Shown here piece after piece: positions 60,018-64,000 of a stretch of DNA of 64,000 bases. The stretch is from Burkholderia sp. Bp8963 (lineage in GTDB: Bacteria > Pseudomonadota > Gammaproteobacteria > Burkholderiales > Burkholderiaceae). Both the position numbers and the translations under genes were made by a program. Every line of letters starts with the position of its first letter. Positions within the stretch are counted from its first letter, which is position 1. The stretch lies in contig NZ_QTQP01000014.1 in assembly GCF_003854275.1 (NCBI RefSeq), forward strand, positions 93,141-157,140, given 5' to 3'. The notes under the pieces were generated by a model. It had not been told where the DNA came from and made no database searches. It worked only from the letters and a program-made list of their open reading frames with translations.

Positions 60018-61637
60018 TCACTCGATCGACGTATAGACGGCGTCGCCGAGCGTGAACGAATCGCTGCGTGCGAGCGGCCACCATTTGTCGTACAGCGAGT
60101 AGCCGCACAGGTTGCCGCCGAGCAGCGCGCCCGGTTTAAGGTACTTCAGCAACTGCGACATCAGCCGGACCTCGTGCGGCGCGATGCGCTGCACGATGTG
60201 ATGCGCGCGCAGCTCGGACGGATGCGACAGGCCGGCCGCCTGCACGAGCTCCTGCAGCGCGTGCAGCGTATTGCGGTGGAAGTTGTACACGCGATCGGCC
60301 TTGTCCGGCACGACGAGCGCGCGCTGGCGCACGGGGTCCTGCGTCGCGACGCCGGTCGGGCAGCGCCCGGTGTGGCAGGTCTGCGCCTGGATGCAGCCAA
60401 CCGCGAACATGAAGCCGCGCGCCGAGTTCACCCAGTCGGCACCGATCGCGAGCGTGCGCGCGGCGTCGAACGCGGTGATGATCTTGCCGCTCGCGCCGAG
60501 CTTCACGCGGTCGCGCACGCCGATGCCGACGAGCGTGTTGTGCACGAGCAGCAGCCCTTCCTGCAGCGGCACGCCGACGTGGTCGGTGAATTCGAGCGGC
60601 GCGGCGCCCGTGCCGCCTTCCGCGCCGTCGACGACGATGAAGTCCGGCACGATGCCGGTCTCGAGCATCGCCTTCGCGATCCCGAAGAGCTCCCACGGAT
60701 GGCCGACGCACAGCTTGAAGCCGGTCGGCTTGCCGCCCGACAGCGTGCGCAGCCGCTCGACGAATTCGAGCAGGCCGCGCGGCGTCGAGAATTCCGAGTG
60801 CGTCGCGGGCGAGATGCAGTCGCGGCCCATCGGCACGCCGCGCGTCTCGGCGATCTCGGGCGTGATCTTCGCGGCCGGCAGCACGCCGCCGTGGCCGGGC
60901 TTCGCGCCCTGCGACAGCTTGACCTCGATCATCTTCACCTGCGGATCGGCCGCCTGCTTCGCGAACTTGTCGGGGTTGAACGTGCCGTCGTCGTTGCGGC
61001 AGCCGAAGTAGCCGGACGCGATTTCCCAGATGATGTCGCCGCCATGCTCACGGTGGTATTTCGACAGCGAGCCTTCGCCCGTGTCGTGCGCGAAACCGCC
61101 TTTCTTCGCGCCGAGGTTCAGCGAGCGGATCGCGTTCGCGGACAGCGAGCCGAAGCTCATTGCCGAGATGTTGAAGATCGAGATGTCGTACGGCTGCGCG
61201 CGGCTCGCGCCGACGCGGATGCGGAAATCGTGGTTCGGCAGCTTGGTCGGCGCGAGCGAATGGCTGATCCATTCGTGCGCGACCGCCTTCACGTTCAGCT
61301 CGGTGCCGTACGGGCGGTTGTCGCCGACGTTCTTCGCGCGCTGGTAGACGAGGCTGCGCTGCGCGCGCGAAAACGGTTTTTCGTCGGTGTCGTCCTCGAC
61401 GAAGTACTGGCGAATTTCAGGTCGGATGAATTCGAACAGGAAGCGCAGGTGGCCCCACAGCGGGTAGTTGCGCAGGATCGCGTGGCGGTCCTGGTTGAGG
61501 TCGTAGAGGCCGAGCGCGACGAGGGCCGCGGGGATCGCGAGCCACAGCCAGGAGAGCACATGGACCGAGGCGAGTGCGGCCAGCGCGGCCAGCAGCAGGA
61601 CGGCGCACCACATCGCCAGATAGCGTCTTGAAAACAT
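60018..61637 (-). CDS. Membrane-anchored FMN-binding glutamate synthase-like protein
   Basis: The 539-residue protein begins with two hydrophobic helices (about residues 9-28 and 31-45) and then carries the GltB-type FMN domain: ISAMSFGSLSANAIRSLNLG, GEGSLSKYHREHGGDIIWEI, FIVVDGAEGGTGAAPLEF and a Cys cluster in CIQAQTCHTGRCPTGVATQD. It lacks the amidotransferase domain of true glutamate synthase, so it cannot use glutamine by itself. Homologues are common but unassigned. GGAG lies 5 bp before ATG 61637. No gltD partner is adjacent. Confidence 0.85.
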   Translation of the reverse strand: MFSRRYLAMWCAVLLLAALAALASVHVLSWLWLAIPAALVALGLYDLNQDRHAILRNYPLWGHLRFLFEFIRPEIRQYFVEDDTDEKPFSRAQRSLVYQRAKNVGDNRPYGTELNVKAVAHEWISHSLAPTKLPNHDFRIRVGASRAQPYDISIFNISAMSFGSLSANAIRSLNLGAKKGGFAHDTGEGSLSKYHREHGGDIIWEIASGYFGCRNDDGTFNPDKFAKQAADPQVKMIEVKLSQGAKPGHGGVLPAAKITPEIAETRGVPMGRDCISPATHSEFSTPRGLLEFVERLRTLSGGKPTGFKLCVGHPWELFGIAKAMLETGIVPDFIVVDGAEGGTGAAPLEFTDHVGVPLQEGLLLVHNTLVGIGVRDRVKLGASGKIITAFDAARTLAIGADWVNSARGFMFAVGCIQAQTCHTGRCPTGVATQDPVRQRALVVPDKADRVYNFHRNTLHALQELVQAAGLSHPSELRAHHIVQRIAPHEVRLMSQLLKYLKPGALLGGNLCGYSLYDKWWPLARSDSFTLGDAVYTSIE

Positions 61638-61755
61638 GGGGACTCCGTAATACGTTCGAAAGGCCGCCATGCGTACGCTGCGCGGCGGCGCGCCGGCCTG
61701 GCGGAAAGCGTGTCCCGCCGGGCGCGGCGTGCCGCAAGTCTAAACCGAATGCGTG

Positions 61756-62913
61756 TCAGCGTGCTTCGACGAGCGCCGGCGCGCCGGATTGCGCGGGCGA
61801 GCTGGTGTCCGGCTGGCCAGGCTGGCCGGTCGCCGCGAACTCGATGATGCCGCCGCCGAGGCAGATTTCGCCGTCGTACAGCACCGCCGACTGGCCGGGC
61901 GTGACGGCCCATTGCGCGTCGTCGAAGGTGAGCGAGAAGCGCTCGCCGTCCACCCTTGCGAACGTGCAGCCCGCGTCGGCCTGCCGGTAGCGGGTCTTCG
62001 CGCCGCACGCAAAGCCGTCTGCCGGCGGCTCGCCGGCGGTCCAGCTGACGTTGCCGGCGACGAGCTGCCGCGACAGCAGCCACGGATGGTCGTGGCCCTG
62101 CACGACGTACAGCGTGTTCGACGCGATGTCCTTCGCGGCGACGAACCACGGCTCGCCGCTGCCGTCCTTGCTGCCGCCGAGGCCGATGCCCTTGCGCTGG
62201 CCGAACGTGTAGAACGCGAGGCCGATGTGCTCGCCGACCGTCTTGCCGTCGGGCGTCTTCATCGGGCCGGGTTTCGTCGGCAGATAACGGTTCAGGAAAT
62301 CGCGGAACGGCCGCTCGCCGATGAAGCAGATGCCCGTCGAATCCTTCTTCTTCGCGTTCGGCAGGCCGATCTGCGCGGCGATCTCGCGCACCTTCGTCTT
62401 CGGGATCTCGCCGAGCGGGAACATCGTCTTCGACAGCTGCGCCTGGTTCAGCCGGTGCAGGAAATACGACTGGTCTTTCGTATGATCGAATGCCTTCAGC
62501 AGTTCGAAGCGGCCATCGCGCTCGCGCACGCGCGCGTAGTGGCCGGTCGCGATCGTTTCCGCGCCGAGCGTCATCGCGTGATCGAGGAACGCCTTGAACT
62601 TGATCTCGGCGTTGCACAGCACGTCCGGGTTCGGCGTGCGGCCTGCCGAGTATTCGCGCAGGAACTCGGCGAACACGCGGTCCTTGTATTCGGCGGCGAA
62701 GTTGACGGCCTCGACGTCGATGCCGATCAGGTCGGCGACCGACACGACGTCGATCCAGTCCTGGCGCGTCGAGCAGTATTCGCCGTCGTCGTCGTCTTCC
62801 CAGTTCTTCATGAACAGGCCGACGACGTCGTAGCCCTGTTCCTTCAGCAGCCACGCGGTCACCGACGAATCGACGCCGCCCGACATGCCCACTACCACAC
62901 GGCGCTTGCTCAT
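61756..62913 (-). CDS. mnmA: tRNA-specific 2-thiouridylase MnmA
   Basis: Makes 2-thiouridine at the wobble position of Lys, Glu and Gln tRNAs. The 385-residue protein has the PP-loop [10 protein letters not shown] (9-18), catalytic Cys in [12 protein letters not shown] and in [17 protein letters not shown], and the RYLPTKPG segment. The start overlaps the stop of the NUDIX gene by four bases (ATGA), showing coupling. The last 20 residues are a variable tail. Confidence 0.96.
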   Translation of the reverse strand: MSKRRVVVGMSGGVDSSVTAWLLKEQGYDVVGLFMKNWEDDDDGEYCSTRQDWIDVVSVADLIGIDVEAVNFAAEYKDRVFAEFLREYSAGRTPNPDVLCNAEIKFKAFLDHAMTLGAETIATGHYARVRERDGRFELLKAFDHTKDQSYFLHRLNQAQLSKTMFPLGEIPKTKVREIAAQIGLPNAKKKDSTGICFIGERPFRDFLNRYLPTKPGPMKTPDGKTVGEHIGLAFYTFGQRKGIGLGGSKDGSGEPWFVAAKDIASNTLYVVQGHDHPWLLSRQLVAGNVSWTAGEPPADGFACGAKTRYRQADAGCTFARVDGERFSLTFDDAQWAVTPGQSAVLYDGEICLGGGIIEFAATGQPGQPDTSSPAQSGAPALVEAR

Positions 62914-63419
62914 TTGCCCACCACCTGACGATCGAACGCATCCGGCCGTGGCGCGACCGAATGCGTATGGACGAAATCGAGCGGAATGCGCCGCCCGGCG
63001 AGATAGTCGTCGACGCCGCGCATCACCGCCGGCGAACGGTGGCGCTCGCTGCACGCGCGCAGCTCGTCGGCCGTCATCCACAGCGTGCGGACGATGCCGT
63101 CGTCGAGCGGGTGCCCGGCGAGCGGCTCGCCGGCCGTGCCGCAGAACGTGAAGCGCAGATAGGTCGCACCGGCGTTGCCAGGGCGTTCGTAGTGCGCGAG
63201 ATACACGCCGACGAGCGCGGCGGGTTCGAACGGATGCGCGGTTTCCTCGAGCGTCTCGCGAATCACCGCGTCGGCGAGCGATTCGCCGGCTTCGAGATGG
63301 CCGGCCGGCTGATTGATGCGCAGGCCCGTCGAAGTTTCTTCCTCGATCATGAGGAAGCGGCCGGCACGCTCGACGAGCGCCGCGACGGTCACATGCGGGG
63401 TCCAGATTTCGGGTTTCAT
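62910..63419 (-). CDS. NUDIX hydrolase (NudJ-like)
   Basis: The 169-residue protein has a complete Nudix box at residues 40-62: G40, E46 and REtlEE (54-59), giving GX5EX7REUXEE. The start [20 protein letters not shown] and the fusion-free length resemble NudJ, a phosphatase of thiamine pyrophosphate precursors and nucleoside di- and triphosphates that also sits beside mnmA in enterobacteria. ATG 63419 is chosen by family start. It is coupled to mnmA. Confidence 0.88.
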   Translation of the reverse strand: MKPEIWTPHVTVAALVERAGRFLMIEEETSTGLRINQPAGHLEAGESLADAVIRETLEETAHPFEPAALVGVYLAHYERPGNAGATYLRFTFCGTAGEPLAGHPLDDGIVRTLWMTADELRACSERHRSPAVMRGVDDYLAGRRIPLDFVHTHSVAPRPDAFDRQVVGK

Positions 63420-63695
63420 GGGTGGGCATTTTACCGGTTGCGCCCGGACGCTGCCCGCCATAGCGCAATGGACGTTCCGACCCCTTATGTCGTCCGGGCT
63501 GGCGACGCGCGCTTGTCGAATGTTGCATTGCAGCAATACCGCGCGATCGTGCGTAAAGCGCTGGCGCGGCCACGGCTTTCGGTTAAAGTGAAACGTAACC
63601 GCCGTTGCTCGTGAGCCGGTCTGTCAGCCTGTCCGGCTCGCCGTTGCAGTAAGAATCGAAAGAAAGAAATACTGACAATGACTGGGGGAACCGAC

Positions 63696-64000
63696 GATGC
63701 ATATCGGAGTGCCTGCTGAAACGCGCGCAAACGAGGCGCGCGTGGCCGCGACGCCGGAGACCGTCAAGAAATACGCGAGCGCCGGCCACCACGTGAGCGT
63801 CGCGAAGGGGGCCGGCACCGCCGCCAGCTATCCCGACGACGCGTACGCGGCCGCCGGCGCCGAATTGACCGAGCAGTCGGCTGCGTTTGCCGCCGACATC
63901 GTGCTGAAGGTGCAAGCGCCGACGGATGCCGAAATGGCGTCGCTGAAACGCGGCTCGGTGCTGATCGGGATGCTCGAGCCGTTCAACACGGAACAGGCGG
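63696..64000 (+). CDS. pntAA: NAD(P) transhydrogenase subunit alpha, 5' part
   Basis: The first 101 residues of the soluble alpha subunit of proton-translocating transhydrogenase, cut by the window end. The N-terminus MHIGVPAETRANEARVAATP, then TVKKYASAGHHVSVAKGAG and VLIGMLEP, is diagnostic of the PntA/alanine dehydrogenase N-terminal domain. GGGGGAA lies 6-7 bp before ATG 63696. The remaining pnt genes should follow outside the window. It would balance NADPH for biosynthesis. Confidence 0.93.

Overview
The window is GC-rich (about two thirds G+C), almost fully coding, and reads as a main-chromosome segment of a Burkholderia, most likely of the B. cepacia complex. This rests on gene content and order: tktA-gapA, fur/bamE, an Edd-Eda-GntP-GntK block with HexR, gltIJKL behind gdhA, the dusB-fis-purH-ruvCAB run, and the protein sequences themselves. 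It is a sequence-based inference, not a database match. I see no prophage, insertion sequence, CRISPR array or tRNA gene.

Layout. 1-4.5 kb: speE with a coupled VOC-family gene (minus) facing away from tktA and gapA. 4.6-9.4 kb: a LysR regulator opposite a sugar-acid cluster (IdnO-like reductase, MHS transporter, 2-hydroxyacid dehydrogenase) that ends in a 39-codon stump of L-idonate 5-dehydrogenase. 9.4-11.7 kb: MFS exporter and divergent CynR-like LysR regulator. 11.7-15.6 kb: GntR/FCD regulator facing a DctA-type transporter, allantoicase and ureidoglycolate lyase (ureide use). 15.7-25.6 kb: fur, bamE, dapB, an ExbB/ExbD pair, leuS, lptE, holA, proA, hemJ. 25.8-31.5 kb: hexR facing edd-eda, then gntP-gntK (gluconate and Entner-Doudoroff catabolism). 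31.7-39.2 kb: purB, a LysR gene, gdhA and the glutamate/aspartate ABC transporter gltIJKL, followed by a class II glutamine amidotransferase (minus). 40.3-43.2 kb: pyrC, a DUF3025 gene, the RNase P RNA gene and an OsmC-family gene. 43.5-43.7 kb: a strong candidate small RNA. 43.7-49.6 kb: a DUF1090 gene, rplM-rpsI, erpA, anmK, tyrS-dtd and a histidine phosphatase. 49.7-59.1 kb, mostly minus: an oxygenase-like DUF2236 gene, ruvB, ruvA, ruvC, purH, fis, dusB, a UbiH-like hydroxylase, pepP. 59.3-64 kb: sspA-like GST, a membrane-anchored glutamate-synthase-like protein, mnmA with a coupled NUDIX gene, and the start of pntAA.

How the parts work together. Several blocks converge on gluconate: IdnO-like and GhrB-like reductases would turn 5-keto- and 2-ketogluconate into gluconate, GntP/GntK import and phosphorylate gluconate, and Edd/Eda split 6-phosphogluconate to pyruvate and glyceraldehyde 3-phosphate, which GapA oxidises. 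HexR-type operators in front of both hexR and edd tie this block to a 2-keto-3-deoxy-6-phosphogluconate-responsive switch. A second regulatory unit is the GntR/FCD regulator, with matching GGT-N3-ACC palindromes in its own leader and just downstream of a near-consensus dctA promoter.

Signs of recent change are local: an internal in-frame gap in the VOC gene, the idnD stump, and many short tandem duplications (9-14 bp) in spacers between housekeeping genes. The most interesting unexplained element is the candidate sRNA at 43.57-43.67 kb, which shows a promoter, a perfect 9-bp hairpin, two anti-Shine-Dalgarno CTCCTCC motifs (one in a hairpin loop) and an intrinsic terminator.
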